Origin: Gelidibacter mesophilus DSM 14095 | GTDB taxonomy: Bacteria > Bacteroidota > Bacteroidia > Flavobacteriales > Flavobacteriaceae | Direction: 5' to 3' | Assembly: GCF_000423005.1 (NCBI RefSeq) | Contig: NZ_KE383968.1 | Span: forward strand, 124,001-188,000 | DNA length: 64,000 nt | Shown here: piece after piece, positions 8,195-16,760 of the stretch | Layout: the number at the start of each line of letters is the position of its first letter | Position numbering within the stretch: the stretch's first letter is position 1 | Notes under the pieces: model-generated | What the model was told of the DNA's origin: nothing | What the model saw: only the letters and a program-made list of their open reading frames with translations | The model's database searches: none | Made by a program: the position numbers and the translations under genes

Positions 8195-10513
8195 TTACTT
8201 CTTATGTTTATCCGGAAAAGGTATCGGTTTTACAGAACTGTCATGTGCGAGATGATATTCTTCCAATAAATTCATGGTTGCTGTCAACAAATCTTTGGTT
8301 TCCAACAAAATAGTAAAGTAAAGTGTCGTGTTTTTAGGACTGGATTCTTCCGTACGTGTACGTTCCACTTGTTTCTGAATTTTATCAGTCACCAAGCTTA
8401 TAATCTCTTTTTTCCTTCCTAGAATAATGCCTATTTCTTCAAAAGAGTGCGATTCAAAAGCATTCCTAGTATTGTTGAACAAGCGCTCAAAGCGCTCATC
8501 TACCTCTTTAAGCTCTTTTATTTGACTGAACTTTAATTTTTTGTGGTTATTATGAATGTGTTTATGGCTCACCTTAGAAATGTATTCCAATGATTGGGTC
8601 ATGTCCTGTAAATACCCTAAAATATTAATATAAAAATTACTGGCACCCACACTTGAATCATCCAAATTCTTGATGAAATAGAAGATATTGTCACGCAATT
8701 CATCCACCTCGTCTGAAAGTTTCTTCACCTGCTTTTTATTCTTCTTTAATAACGAAAGATCCTGTAAAGCAAGGCCGTTTATGGCATTGGTATAAATCTT
8801 ATTCCCACGCTTAACAACGTTGGCAATGTTTTTAGCACTCTCATGTATGACGCCTTGTACAGAGCTACTTTCAGTTTTGCTCAAACGATCTTCGGCTTTG
8901 GTCTCTTTCAGTTTTTCATTATGCGCAATAGAGCTTTTGATAAGCAATCCAAAAGCCACCAACAATAAAATCGGGAACATGATCTTAATGTTCAGATTAA
9001 GTAAATACGCCACTAACGCAGCCGCAAAAAACGCACTGAAAGCAGTAAAGAACCAACCTCCTATCACATTTAACACCCCTGCCACTCTATACACGGCACT
9101 CTCCGCTCCCCAAGCTCTATCTGCAAGCGAAGAACCCATGGCCACCATAAACGTAACGTATGTTGTGGATAAGGGCAGTTGGTAAGATGTTGCAATAGCA
9201 ATCAATACAGCAGCAACCATAAGGTTAACCGCAGCTCTAACCAAATCAAATGAAGGCAATTCGTGTACTTTATCTTTGGAAAGTTTGATTACAGGCGCCT
9301 CAAACTGTTTGTCAATTTTATCTTCCAACGATTTTGGTAATATATATGAGGAGACTTGCGATACTCCCATGGCCATTCTCACAAAGGTTCTAGACAGAAA
9401 GTTGGGTTGAAAACGTTCTTTCGTTTCTCCCTGACTTGACAAATCGATGGACGTTTGGACCACACCTTTAGCCTTTGAGGAAAACCAAAGTGTTACCACC
9501 ATGACTAAACCTGCAATGAGCAACAAGAGTGTGGGCGTAGTCGCTTTTTCACTCAAACTAGCCATTGAAAACTCCGAAGCTGATAATCCCAAGGTATTGA
9601 TTTCTGGATTTGTAAAATCTGAATACGCCTGGAAAGCGCCCATAGACGGTCCAATAAAGTTAACCAAATCATTCCCAGCAAAGGCTAATGCCAGAGCAAA
9701 AGTCCCTACTAAAATGACAACCTTATAAATATTGGAATTAAAAAAAGCAATCAGAACATAAGATAATGCAAGCCAAAAAACAAGGCTTATGGACACGATA
9801 TAAACGGCTTGGTGCTCTAAAAAGTCATTTACTGTTTCTCCATTAATGATATCAAAGGTTTGATTGGCTAAACTGGTCCCCCCAATACCTTTGATAAAAA
9901 TAAAATACGTGATGGAAGTCAGAGCGATACCTCCAAATACGGCACCCACCCAATTGGCTTTTCGTTCAAAATCATAAGAGAGAAACAACCGTGCCACCCA
10001 CTGCACAAAGGCTCCAATAGAAAATGCAATAACGACGGACAGTAAGATTCCGAAAATAATTTCTGATACTTTTTCGGTATTAATATAGTCGAAGACCTCT
10101 ATAAATCCGCCCCCATTTTGACTGATTTTAATTAAGGTCATTGCTACAGAGGCTCCAAGCAACTCAAACACAATGGAAACTGTTGTGGATGTAGGCAATC
10201 CTATAGAATTGAAAAAATCTAGGAGTAAAATATCAGTGAGCATCACCGCCATGAAGATAATCATAATCTCGCTAAACATAAATTGTTCAGGATTGAAGAT
10301 TCCTTTTCTGGCAATCTCCATCATTCCACTCGAAAACATAGCCCCAATTCCGATCCCAAGGCTGGCCACAATCATTAGAGTTCTAAAAGAAACCGCCTTG
10401 GAACCCATTGCAGAATTCAAAAAATTTACTGCATCATTGCTCACTCCAACTACCAAATCAGCAACTGCCAATATGGCTAAGGCAATAATCATGTATAAGT
10501 AAAAATTGTCCAT
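8195..10513 (-). CDS. PiT family inorganic phosphate transporter with C-terminal cytosolic helical domain
   Basis: This 772-residue cation-coupled phosphate permease has the PHO-4 repeats in the N-terminal half (GVSNDAVNFLNSAMGS, and FAGNDLVNFIGPSMGAF near residue 280). It has about 12 membrane segments up to residue 530 and a conserved PLSTTYVTFMVAMGSSLADRAWG segment around 450. Residues 560-760 form a soluble, helical PhoU/DUF47-like region that bacterial PiT proteins of about 420-500 residues lack; such tails are usual in Bacteroidota. It is transcribed 69 bases after the porin gene and probably shares its promoter and Pho-box-like repeat. The porin would bring phosphate across the outer membrane and this permease across the inner membrane. 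Confidence 0.93.
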   Translation of the reverse strand: MDNFYLYMIIALAILAVADLVVGVSNDAVNFLNSAMGSKAVSFRTLMIVASLGIGIGAMFSSGMMEIARKGIFNPEQFMFSEIMIIFMAVMLTDILLLDFFNSIGLPTSTTVSIVFELLGASVAMTLIKISQNGGGFIEVFDYINTEKVSEIIFGILLSVVIAFSIGAFVQWVARLFLSYDFERKANWVGAVFGGIALTSITYFIFIKGIGGTSLANQTFDIINGETVNDFLEHQAVYIVSISLVFWLALSYVLIAFFNSNIYKVVILVGTFALALAFAGNDLVNFIGPSMGAFQAYSDFTNPEINTLGLSASEFSMASLSEKATTPTLLLLIAGLVMVVTLWFSSKAKGVVQTSIDLSSQGETKERFQPNFLSRTFVRMAMGVSQVSSYILPKSLEDKIDKQFEAPVIKLSKDKVHELPSFDLVRAAVNLMVAAVLIAIATSYQLPLSTTYVTFMVAMGSSLADRAWGAESAVYRVAGVLNVIGGWFFTAFSAFFAAALVAYLLNLNIKIMFPILLLVAFGLLIKSSIAHNEKLKETKAEDRLSKTESSSVQGVIHESAKNIANVVKRGNKIYTNAINGLALQDLSLLKKNKKQVKKLSDEVDELRDNIFYFIKNLDDSSVGASNFYINILGYLQDMTQSLEYISKVSHKHIHNNHKKLKFSQIKELKEVDERFERLFNNTRNAFESHSFEEIGIILGRKKEIISLVTDKIQKQVERTRTEESSPKNTTLYFTILLETKDLLTATMNLLEEYHLAHDSSVKPIPFPDKHKK

Positions 10514-10582
10514 AATTTAGTTTAAAATCGTTTGCAAATATCCTGACAGTTTTTTAATGGGATGTTACCTAATTGTTATTAT

Positions 10583-11788
10583 TTAAAAGTGAATTGCAAA
10601 TTGCAATTGCCACAATAAAAAGTCATTTTGAATTTCTAGATCTAAATAACTTACATCCGTTTGCACTTTTAATTTATGTCCCAAAATATATTTAGAAACG
10701 CCCAGTGTGTATTGGTTAAGAGGATTATTGCCTGTGACAACCTTATCAAACCCTATATTGGTATATCTTCCAGAAACTTCCCAATGGTTTTCAAACATAT
10801 ACCCTGACTGAAGATTAACACCATTGCCCACCTGCACCACATCACCGGTAAGAGTACCGTCTGAATTCTTAGCTAAAGGATCTGCCGCCGTTCTATTGGC
10901 ATATTCAGCCATAAAAGAAAATCCTTGATATTTGAACATCGCATCAATAAATAACGTTGAAATATCAGTTTCATAAAAACCTATATCATTCAACATATAT
11001 GCGCCTCTATTGCTTAGGTTCTTAACCGCCTTATTGTTATAATCATAGGTAACACCTAACGCCAGTTTAGGCGTATTTTCTCTGTAGATATCTCCTCCTA
11101 TATAATCTCCTCCCTTCTTTGTAAAATCCCCAAAAGGAAGGAGCACTAGCCGGGTGGTATACTGAAAGCCACCAACATTACCAGACGTAATATTGCGTCC
11201 TTCACCTTGAGATATGGCAAAGGCTTCCTTAACTACAAACTTTTTAGAAAGATTAAAATGATGTCTGAATTGAACGCCAAGATCTCTGCCGACATTATAA
11301 GTAGCATTTAAAAGTGAGCGATCTACCAATTGAAGATTTCCGGAGGACACCAGCTGCTCCCTGTTTCCTGGAAGTTTAGTTTGCCCGAACCAAAACTCAA
11401 AGTCTTTATAAAAATTCCACTTCATCACCGCATCCAAAATATAACGTGGGGCGTTGGAGGTATAAATTGAGCCCCCAGAAATATCTCTGTTGGCAAGACC
11501 TATGGCTATTTTATAAGTTAACTTGGGTGAGTAGGCAAAACCATCGAGTTTTATTCGTGCTCTTCTGATCAAAAAATTAGATTCGAAATCCGAGAATCTA
11601 TCCTCCTGTTCTTGCGATTCTGAAAACACCTGGAATTGTATTTGCATTCCGACTTTCATAGACCACGTACTATCCTTTCCTTTGAGATTCAAAATCCCAT
11701 TTCCAAATTTGGGCGCATCAACTTCTTGGGCATTGGAATTAAAAAAAGCAAGAAAAAGCACCACCAGAAGCGTTAATTGAAGTTTCAT
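10583..11788 (-). CDS. OprO/OprP-like phosphate-selective porin
   Basis: This is a 401-residue outer membrane protein. A signal peptide (hydrophobic core ending AFFNSNAQ) is followed by a beta-rich barrel of the porin O/P family: early GMQIQFQVFSE and FLIRRARIKLDGFAY, GQTKLPGNREQLVSSGNLQLVDRS in the middle, GVSKYILGHKLKVQTDVSY near the end and a terminal aromatic/hydrophobic strand FAIHF. It should provide an anion or phosphate channel in the outer membrane. It is the first gene of a two-gene unit with the PiT permease. A tandem repeat resembling a Pho box lies 43-70 bases upstream of the start. Substrate preference is inferred from family and neighbour, not shown. Confidence 0.9.
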   Translation of the reverse strand: MKLQLTLLVVLFLAFFNSNAQEVDAPKFGNGILNLKGKDSTWSMKVGMQIQFQVFSESQEQEDRFSDFESNFLIRRARIKLDGFAYSPKLTYKIAIGLANRDISGGSIYTSNAPRYILDAVMKWNFYKDFEFWFGQTKLPGNREQLVSSGNLQLVDRSLLNATYNVGRDLGVQFRHHFNLSKKFVVKEAFAISQGEGRNITSGNVGGFQYTTRLVLLPFGDFTKKGGDYIGGDIYRENTPKLALGVTYDYNNKAVKNLSNRGAYMLNDIGFYETDISTLFIDAMFKYQGFSFMAEYANRTAADPLAKNSDGTLTGDVVQVGNGVNLQSGYMFENHWEVSGRYTNIGFDKVVTGNNPLNQYTLGVSKYILGHKLKVQTDVSYLDLEIQNDFLLWQLQFAIHF

Positions 11789-11830
11789 AGATTAGTATGA
11801 GTTCCTAGAATTGTAAATAACCAACTCTAA

Positions 11831-11858
11831 TGTTAATTTAATGTTTCGTAAATGTTAA
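11831..11858 (-). promoter_or_regulatory. Pho-box-like tandem repeat upstream of porin-PiT unit
   Basis: On the minus strand three hexamers TTAACA, GAAACA, TTAACA (11858-11853, 11847-11842, 11836-11831) are separated by 5 bases each, giving an exact 11-bp period. This matches the direct-repeat architecture of PhoB/PhoP sites, especially the TT(A/C/T)ACA form known from Bacillus PhoP. The downstream promoter lacks a clear TAnnTTTG box, as expected for an activator-dependent promoter. A similar array precedes the TonB receptor gene at 60021. Confidence 0.6.
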
Positions 11859-11956
11859 GTTTTTAGAAAAATGGTGTAAAAAGACCAGGGCTTAACAGGA
11901 TAATAACAATTCCAACCATAAAAACGGTTTTTATGAATACAAAATGTCAACTTAAT

Positions 11957-12589
11957 CTATTGACCATTAAAAGTATTCATGGTGATATTTACACCTGCAG
12001 TCCCAAAGGATTTAATGAGTTCTACCGACTTATCCAAACGTTCAGACAATTTAGAATCTTCTTCTGCCGTCCATTCTCCTAAAACATAATCCACTTGTCT
12101 CCCCTGACTAAAAGCGTCACTAATACCAAACCTAAAACGATTGTAATTGGTTGTTTGCAGTTTATCCTGGGTGTCCTTAAGTCCGTTATGGCCACCCGCA
12201 CTTCCTTTTGTTTTCAAACGAATGGTTCCGAATGGCAAATTCAGATCATCGGTAATCACCAACAGGTTTTCAAGAGGCACATTTTCTTTGTTTAGCCAAT
12301 ACTGGATGGCTTTTCCACTTAAATTCATATAGGTATTGGGTTTTAACAAAATGAACTGTCGTCCTTTAAATTTATAAACGGTGAGGTCTCCCAGTTTTTG
12401 GGTTTCAAAACTTAAACCTTCCATTTTGGCCAAATGATCCAATATTTTGAAGCCAATATTATGGCGGGTATTGGCATAATCACTACCGATATTGCCTAAA
12501 CCTACGATGAGATATTTTTTCATGACGTTTTCTTCAACAGGTGTTTTGGTTTTTGATGATTTAAAAATATGGTGTAAAAAACTTAGCAT
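11957..12589 (-). CDS. pth: Peptidyl-tRNA hydrolase
   Basis: This 210-residue cytoplasmic enzyme cleaves peptidyl-tRNA released from stalled ribosomes. The conserved GLGNIGSDYANTRHNIGF contains the catalytic His, and further motifs are PNTYMNLSG, DDLNLPFG with the key Asp, and GGHNGLKD. The catalytic domain starts at the internal Met23 (MKKYLIVGLGNIG). The preceding 22 residues (MLSFLHHIFKSS...) are basic and hydrophobic; such an extension is usual in flavobacterial homologues, so I kept the upstream start, but initiation at 12523 is possible. It lies downstream of rplY and prs in the common prs-ctc-pth arrangement, though a terminator-like hairpin separates it from rplY. Confidence 0.95.
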   Translation of the reverse strand: MLSFLHHIFKSSKTKTPVEENVMKKYLIVGLGNIGSDYANTRHNIGFKILDHLAKMEGLSFETQKLGDLTVYKFKGRQFILLKPNTYMNLSGKAIQYWLNKENVPLENLLVITDDLNLPFGTIRLKTKGSAGGHNGLKDTQDKLQTTNYNRFRFGISDAFSQGRQVDYVLGEWTAEEDSKLSERLDKSVELIKSFGTAGVNITMNTFNGQ

Positions 12590-12681
12590 TTCAGTTCAAA
12601 TTCTATTTGTGCTGGTGAAAAATAATCTTTTTTGCGAAAATGCCTGAAGAATTCACACAAACAATTATTAACTAGGCATCC

Positions 12682-12810
12682 TCAGGTCTGTAAACCTGAA
12701 ATTAAATACCGAAGTCAAAAACAGTTGCCAACGTTAGTGATTGAGATCCTGCCAAAAGGCGGGATGAGTTTAACCAGAATATTCCAATGCGCCTTCGGCT
12801 ATTGGAATAT
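12682..12810. repeat. Cluster of three intergenic hairpins between rplY and pth
   Basis: Three separate inverted repeats lie within 130 bases: TCAGGT/ACCTGA (12682-12699), ATCCTGCC-AAAA-GGCGGGAT (12746-12765, one G-T pair) and a perfect 10-bp stem ATATTCCAAT/ATTGGAATAT (12779-12810) with an inner GCC/GGC stem. The density and the A4 loop resemble REP-type or degraded miniature mobile elements. No open frame of convincing composition covers them. Confidence 0.5.
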
Positions 12811-12820
12811 GGGTTTCACT

Positions 12821-12856
12821 AAAAAAAAAAGCATCCTGAATAAACAGAATGCTTTT
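12821..12856 (-). terminator. Terminator-like hairpin after rplY
   Basis: An A-rich run with AAAAGCAT (ending 12834) pairs imperfectly with AATGCTTTT (12848-12856). Read on the minus strand it ends in a long T run, 22 bases beyond the rplY stop. It could attenuate transcription into pth. Confidence 0.7.
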
Positions 12857-12877
12857 AAATATATTGCAAGGCAAGAT

Positions 12878-13519
12878 TTACTCTTGAGTTTCAGTTGCTT
12901 CTGCACCTTCTGCAGCAGCTTCTGCTCCTTCTTCAAGTTCGTCTTCCTCTTCGGCTTCAAACTCAGCAACACTTGCTCTAGAACGTCTAACTTGACAAAT
13001 TACAGTATTGTCTGGGTGTAAGAAAGTAAAATCCGGATTTGGCAATTCAGTAATATACATTTTATTCCCAATCTTTAAAGGCGTAATATCAACCTCAATA
13101 AAATCTGGCAAGTTTGATGGAATTGCTTTTACTTTAAGGTGACGCTGGTTTTTACGTAAAACACCACCGTTCAATACCCCTTTGGAAGATCCGATATAAC
13201 GAACAGGGATTTCCATGGTAATTTCTTTATCGTCAAATAACTGATAGAAATCTATGTGTAAGATTCTGTCAGTTACTGGGTGAAATTGGATGTCTTGCAT
13301 GATAGCATTAAGCGACGTTCCATCTTCTAAGGCAATCACAACTGTATGCGCATTTGGCGTATAAACCAGTTTAGAGAAAGCCAATTCAGGTGCTGAGAAA
13401 TGCATTGCTTTGTCTCCTCCGTATAATACGCAAGGAACCTGACCAGCATTACGTAAGGCTTTTGTTACTTTCTTGCCCACGCTTTCTCTTTGAGATCCGT
13501 TGATTGTAATTGATTTCAT
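12878..13519 (-). CDS. rplY: Large-subunit ribosomal protein L25 / general stress protein Ctc
   Basis: This 213-residue protein is of the long CTC form of L25, which binds 5S rRNA. The N-terminal L25 domain (residues 1-90) includes [27 protein letters not shown] and [11 protein letters not shown]; the C-terminal TL5 beta domain (90-190) follows. The last 25 residues are almost all Glu and Ala, a low-complexity acidic tail common in the Bacteroidota proteins. It lies 60 bases downstream of prs on the same strand. A 129-codon frame on the opposite strand over its 3' end is an artefact of this acidic tail. Confidence 0.96.
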   Translation of the reverse strand: MKSITINGSQRESVGKKVTKALRNAGQVPCVLYGGDKAMHFSAPELAFSKLVYTPNAHTVVIALEDGTSLNAIMQDIQFHPVTDRILHIDFYQLFDDKEITMEIPVRYIGSSKGVLNGGVLRKNQRHLKVKAIPSNLPDFIEVDITPLKIGNKMYITELPNPDFTFLHPDNTVICQVRRSRASVAEFEAEEEDELEEGAEAAAEGAEATETQE

Positions 13520-13579
13520 TTAAAATTTATTTATTAATTATTACTATTATTTATTAGTTGAGGTTGAGCCTGTCAAAAC

Positions 13580-14521
13580 CTACATTAGAAATTTAGAGCT
13601 AATTGATTTGTTATAGTGTACATTATGCATCACTCCCGCAAATAAATCGGCACAACTGATCACTCTAATTTTATCACTTTTTTGTTTTAGCGGAATTGAA
13701 TCGGTTACGATCAACTCTTCCAATTTTGAATTCTCCAAGCGCTCATAGGCGTTACCAGATAATATAGGATGTGTGCAAATTGCTCTCACGCTCAATGCTC
13801 CACGCTCTATCATTAAATCAGCGGCTGCAGTCAAGGTGCCAGCGGTATCTACCATATCATCCACTAAGACCACGTTTTTTCCAGTAACATCACCAATCAG
13901 CTCCATATGCGAAATCACATTGGCCTTTTCGCGTTGTTTATAACAAATTACCACATCACTTTCCAAAGCTTTAGAATAGGCATAAGCTCTTTTTGAACCG
14001 CCCATATCTGGGGAAGCAATCGTCAAGTTATCTAAATTTAAGCTTCTTAAATAAGGCAAAAACACTGTGGAGGCAAATAAATGATCCACCGGTTTTTCAA
14101 AAAAGCCTTGAATTTGATCCGCATGTAAATCCATAGTGATAATGCGGGTTGCCCCGGCTGCTTCCAACATTTTCGCTACCAGTTTGGCAGCTATTGGCAC
14201 TCTCGGTTTATCTTTTCTATCTTGCCTAGCCCAACCAAAATAAGGTAAAACCGCCGTAATATGTCTTGCTGATGCGCGCTTTGCGGCATCAATCATCAAT
14301 AACATTTCCATCAGGTTTTGAGGCCCAGGATGCGTTGATCCTATTATAAAAACTCGCGTTCCTCTTATAGATTCCTCATAAGATGGTTGAAACTCTCCAT
14401 CACTATATGTTGATGTAATCACTTTCCCTAATGGCGCACCATAGGTAGCTGCAATTTTTTCTGCAAGTTCTGTGCTCTGTGAACAAGCAAAAATTTTAGC
14501 TTCTGTAACAAAGTTAGGCAT
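13580..14521 (-). CDS. prs: Ribose-phosphate pyrophosphokinase
   Basis: This 313-residue cytoplasmic enzyme makes phosphoribosyl pyrophosphate from ribose-5-phosphate and ATP for nucleotide, histidine and tryptophan synthesis. Motifs are FACSQSTELAEKIA near the N-terminus, GSTHPGPQNLMEMLLMIDAAKRASA, the PYFGWARQDRKDKPR flexible/ATP loop, and the PRPP-binding loop VVLVDDMVDTAGTL. The length is typical of class I enzymes. A -7 box (TAAATTTG, 14581-14574 on this strand) lies 52 bases upstream. It is divergent from the tRNA-Leu gene and upstream of rplY. Confidence 0.97.
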   Translation of the reverse strand: MPNFVTEAKIFACSQSTELAEKIAATYGAPLGKVITSTYSDGEFQPSYEESIRGTRVFIIGSTHPGPQNLMEMLLMIDAAKRASARHITAVLPYFGWARQDRKDKPRVPIAAKLVAKMLEAAGATRIITMDLHADQIQGFFEKPVDHLFASTVFLPYLRSLNLDNLTIASPDMGGSKRAYAYSKALESDVVICYKQREKANVISHMELIGDVTGKNVVLVDDMVDTAGTLTAAADLMIERGALSVRAICTHPILSGNAYERLENSKLEELIVTDSIPLKQKSDKIRVISCADLFAGVMHNVHYNKSISSKFLM

Positions 14522-14573
14522 TTGGAATTGAGTGTTTTATAACGAATTAATCCTCGTTTTGTTTAACAGGCTG

Positions 14574-14581
14574 CAAATTTA
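14574..14581 (-). promoter_or_regulatory. -7 element of the prs promoter
   Basis: TAAATTTG (TAnnTTTG) on the minus strand leaves a leader of about 45 bases before the prs ATG. There is no clear TTTG at the expected upstream distance. Confidence 0.55.
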
Positions 14582-14625
14582 AGAATTTATTTGGACAGAA
14601 AAAGTATAAAAGAAGGATATTTTAG

Positions 14626-14655
14626 TTGTTAGTAGAAAAATATTTTATAATTTTG
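14626..14655 (+). promoter_or_regulatory. Promoter of tRNA-Leu
   Basis: TTG at 14626-14628 and TAATTTTG at 14648-14655 are separated by 19 bases, placing transcription start about 45 bases upstream of the mature tRNA 5' end. Confidence 0.65.
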
Positions 14656-14707
14656 CAGTCGATTTAATAGCATTTCGATGTTCTTAAATTATATTTACCA
14701 AATAATT

Positions 14708-14789
14708 GCTCAAGTGGTGGAATTGGTAGACACGTTGGATTCAAAATCCAATGTCGCGAGACGTGCGGGTTCGATTCCCGCCTTGAGTA
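14708..14789 (+). tRNA. tRNA-Leu (anticodon CAA)
   Basis: This is an 82-base class II tRNA. The acceptor stem is GCTCAAG/CTTGAGT with a terminal G-T pair. The D-loop contains GGTAGAC. The anticodon stem TTGGA/TCCAA encloses the loop TTCAAAA, giving anticodon CAA for UUG codons. A long variable arm (TGTCGCGAGACGT) is typical of leucine tRNAs, and the T arm is GCGGG-TTCGATT-CCCGC. The discriminator is A, and CCA is not encoded. It stands alone with its own promoter and terminator. Confidence 0.97.
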
Positions 14790-14793
14790 CAAA

Positions 14794-14825
14794 AGGCTTC
14801 AACAGAAATGTTGGAGTCTTTTTTT
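14794..14825 (+). terminator. Terminator of tRNA-Leu
   Basis: The stem AGGCTTCAACA/TGTTGGAGTCT with a GAAA loop and two G-T pairs is followed by a T run, 5 bases after the tRNA 3' end. Confidence 0.85.
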
Positions 14826-14965
14826 ATTTGCGGGTACCGCATAGACACAACATTCTTCTTTTTTTGTAGAGTGAAAACTTACAATCCGTAAAATTTCGTG
14901 CAGATAATTTGCGGTTAAAGTACGATGTTGATCATAAAACGCTTCAATTTCGTTTCAAGACTGCT

Positions 14966-15283
14966 TTAAAGTTCGTCATATCCTTTAAAATCCGGACTTA
15001 CGATACGTTTCCATTCGGGATGTTTTTTAATGTACGCAAACACATACTGACAAAAAGGAAGTAAAAGAGTGCTGTTCTCGTCAAGATAATGTAAAGTTTT
15101 CTCCACCACAGCGCTTGCGGCACCTTTTCCTTTAAGCTCAGGATCCGTTTCGGTATGGATCAAGGCAATTTTATCGCCAGGTGCTTTATAATCGATGAAG
15201 GCATAATGGCCGTCAACCTCGATTTCGAATCGCTTCTTATCTTCGTTTTTAACTAATGGGATGTCATTATAATCTATTTTCAT
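14966..15283 (-). CDS. Small GNAT-fold N-acetyltransferase (YidJ/Gcn5-like, acetyltransf_CG type)
   Basis: This 105-residue protein is a minimal GNAT domain: beta strands around FEIEVDGHYAFIDYKAPGD and IALIHTETDPELKGKGAASAVVEKTLHYL, containing the acetyl-CoA pyrophosphate-binding pattern LKGKGAA, then CQYVFAYIKKHPEWKRIV typical of the family. Length matches the single-domain YidJ/YjdJ proteins. The acceptor substrate is unknown. It lies alone, downstream of the YceI cluster and separated from it by a terminator. Confidence 0.85.
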   Translation of the reverse strand: MKIDYNDIPLVKNEDKKRFEIEVDGHYAFIDYKAPGDKIALIHTETDPELKGKGAASAVVEKTLHYLDENSTLLLPFCQYVFAYIKKHPEWKRIVSPDFKGYDEL

Positions 15284-15418
15284 AACTTTTTTTTAAATGT
15301 TATCTATAATTGCTTTAAAAGTGCAGGGCGACGTAAGATTTTAAAAATGATGTGACCTTATTTGGTGTTTACTCAGATAAGTCCTTTAAACTCCCCTGAC
15401 AATTTCATGAAATTTAAT

Positions 15419-15457
15419 TAAAAAAAATGGGATTGACGTCTAAAACAACCAATCCCA
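15419..15457 (-). terminator. Terminator after the YceI gene
   Basis: A perfect 8-bp stem TGGGATTG/CAATCCCA (15428-15435 with 15450-15457) is followed on the minus strand by a T run (15427-15421), 25 bases after the YceI stop. Confidence 0.85.
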
Positions 15458-15481
15458 ATCATCTCTATTTCGAATTTACAA

Positions 15482-15994
15482 TTATTGTTTAATAAACTGA
15501 AGATCAATTACAAATTGAATCGTATCACTCACTACAATACTTCCTGCTTCTGTAACTGCACTCCAAGTAAGCCCAAAATCTTTTCGGTTGATTTTTCCTG
15601 TAATTTCAAAACCAGCTTTGGTCTGTTCATAAGGATCTACCGCAGTACCATTAAAATCTGTATTTAAAGTAATTTCTTTAGTGACATCTTTGATGGTTAA
15701 ATCTCCAACCAACTTGTTGCCATCGAATGATGTCGATTTAAACGTCAATTCAGGATATTTTTCTGCATTGAAAAAATCTTCTGACTTTAAATGCGTATCT
15801 CTATCTTCATTTTTCGTATTGATAGAATCCACCTTTGCAGTAAAGTCGAATTTTGCATTCTTGAAATCATCATTTTCCGTTTCAGCCGTGGCATCAAATT
15901 CTTCAAATGCTCCTTTTACGGTTGAAATCATCATGTGCTTTACTTTAAATCCTACTTCCGAGTGAGATTCGTCTACTTTCCATTTCGTTGCCAT
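15482..15994 (-). CDS. YceI family protein, no signal peptide
   Basis: This 170-residue lipocalin-like beta-barrel protein is predicted to bind a hydrophobic or polyisoprenoid ligand. The family opening KWKVDESHSEVGFKVKHMM is intact, with later KSEDFFNAEKYPELTFKSTSF and GKINRKDFGLTW. Unlike E. coli YceI it starts directly with MATKWKVD and has no signal peptide, so it is probably cytoplasmic. It is the last gene of a co-directional group with the hydrolase, pirins, FMN reductase and Crp regulator, which points to a stress or redox role rather than a defined pathway. Confidence 0.9.
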   Translation of the reverse strand: MATKWKVDESHSEVGFKVKHMMISTVKGAFEEFDATAETENDDFKNAKFDFTAKVDSINTKNEDRDTHLKSEDFFNAEKYPELTFKSTSFDGNKLVGDLTIKDVTKEITLNTDFNGTAVDPYEQTKAGFEITGKINRKDFGLTWSAVTEAGSIVVSDTIQFVIDLQFIKQ

Positions 15995-16037
15995 ATCTAT
16001 AATATTTTAAATTGTTATAATTGTTAAAATTTGAATT

Positions 16038-16598
16038 TTATTGTTTTACCATATCTTCTGCATACTGCACACCAATACCGTAGGTGCCTCCAAAACGTTT
16101 TATTAAACTCATAACATCATCGTACGTTTCTTTATTGGCCCAATCCCGTTGTATCTCTAACAAGTACTGCATTGAAGTTATCGGTCTGATACCGGCTTGT
16201 ATCAATCTCTGTATGGCCGTTTCGTGTACTTCCTTGGTCATATCACAACAAGAATCCTTGATCACATAAACTTCATAACCTTCATTAAATGCCGATAGTG
16301 CCGGTAGTGCCAAACAAACACTTGTCCAACTCCCTGACATTACAATTTTTTTCTTGTCTTTTCCAGTTACTGCTTTATGCGTTTTGTCATCTTCCCAAGC
16401 ATTCAATGTTGTGCTATTGATGTATTCATCTTGATTTGGAAAAACCTCAAGTATTTCTGGAAACACAGGACCCGTAAATGTATCCCTGGCAATGGTTGTC
16501 ACCACCGTAGGAATGTTAAAAATTTTAGAAGCGCCGCAAACAAGACCTATGTTGTTTCTCAACTCCATAAGGTTGTGACTATGGTTTCCAAAAGCCAT
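16038..16598 (-). CDS. Isochorismatase-like (YcaC-type) hydrolase, unusual or missing 5' end
   Basis: From ATG 16598 the protein has 186 residues, about 20 fewer than YcaC-type cysteine hydrolases. It keeps the core: ASKIFNIPTVVTTIARDTFTGP, NAWEDDKTHKAV, and the nucleophile strand MSGSWTSVCLALPALSAF with the catalytic Cys. The missing first strand is not absent from the DNA: the frame stays open upstream to a stop at 16676-16674 and reads PELISRDIHILFIINQESQ into the ATG. That stretch looks like the first helix and strand of the fold but has no ATG, GTG or TTG. In addition, the place where the catalytic Asp is expected reads INQES, with Asn. It may start at a rare codon (ATT 16661 or CTG 16649), or be a decayed or inactive enzyme. 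Confidence 0.75.
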   Translation of the reverse strand: MAFGNHSHNLMELRNNIGLVCGASKIFNIPTVVTTIARDTFTGPVFPEILEVFPNQDEYINSTTLNAWEDDKTHKAVTGKDKKKIVMSGSWTSVCLALPALSAFNEGYEVYVIKDSCCDMTKEVHETAIQRLIQAGIRPITSMQYLLEIQRDWANKETYDDVMSLIKRFGGTYGIGVQYAEDMVKQ

Positions 16599-16760
16599 CT
16601 GACTTTCTTGATTAATTATAAATAATATATGAATGTCTCTACTTATCAGTTCTGGGCTAATTCTTTTATTATTTTACACTCTTTTCAATTTTGTGTCATT
16701 TCTGACGGTCGACAATTAACGATATTAGTTAGTGTTTGATTGATGCATTAACATTAATAA

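Noticed and set aside
12632-13021. 129-codon open frame on the plus strand
   Set aside because: It runs through the hairpin cluster and over the Glu/Ala-rich tail of rplY in antisense; its Cys/Phe/Ser-rich composition is an artefact of that tail.
14678-14869. 63-codon open frame on the plus strand
   Set aside because: It covers the tRNA-Leu gene and its terminator completely.
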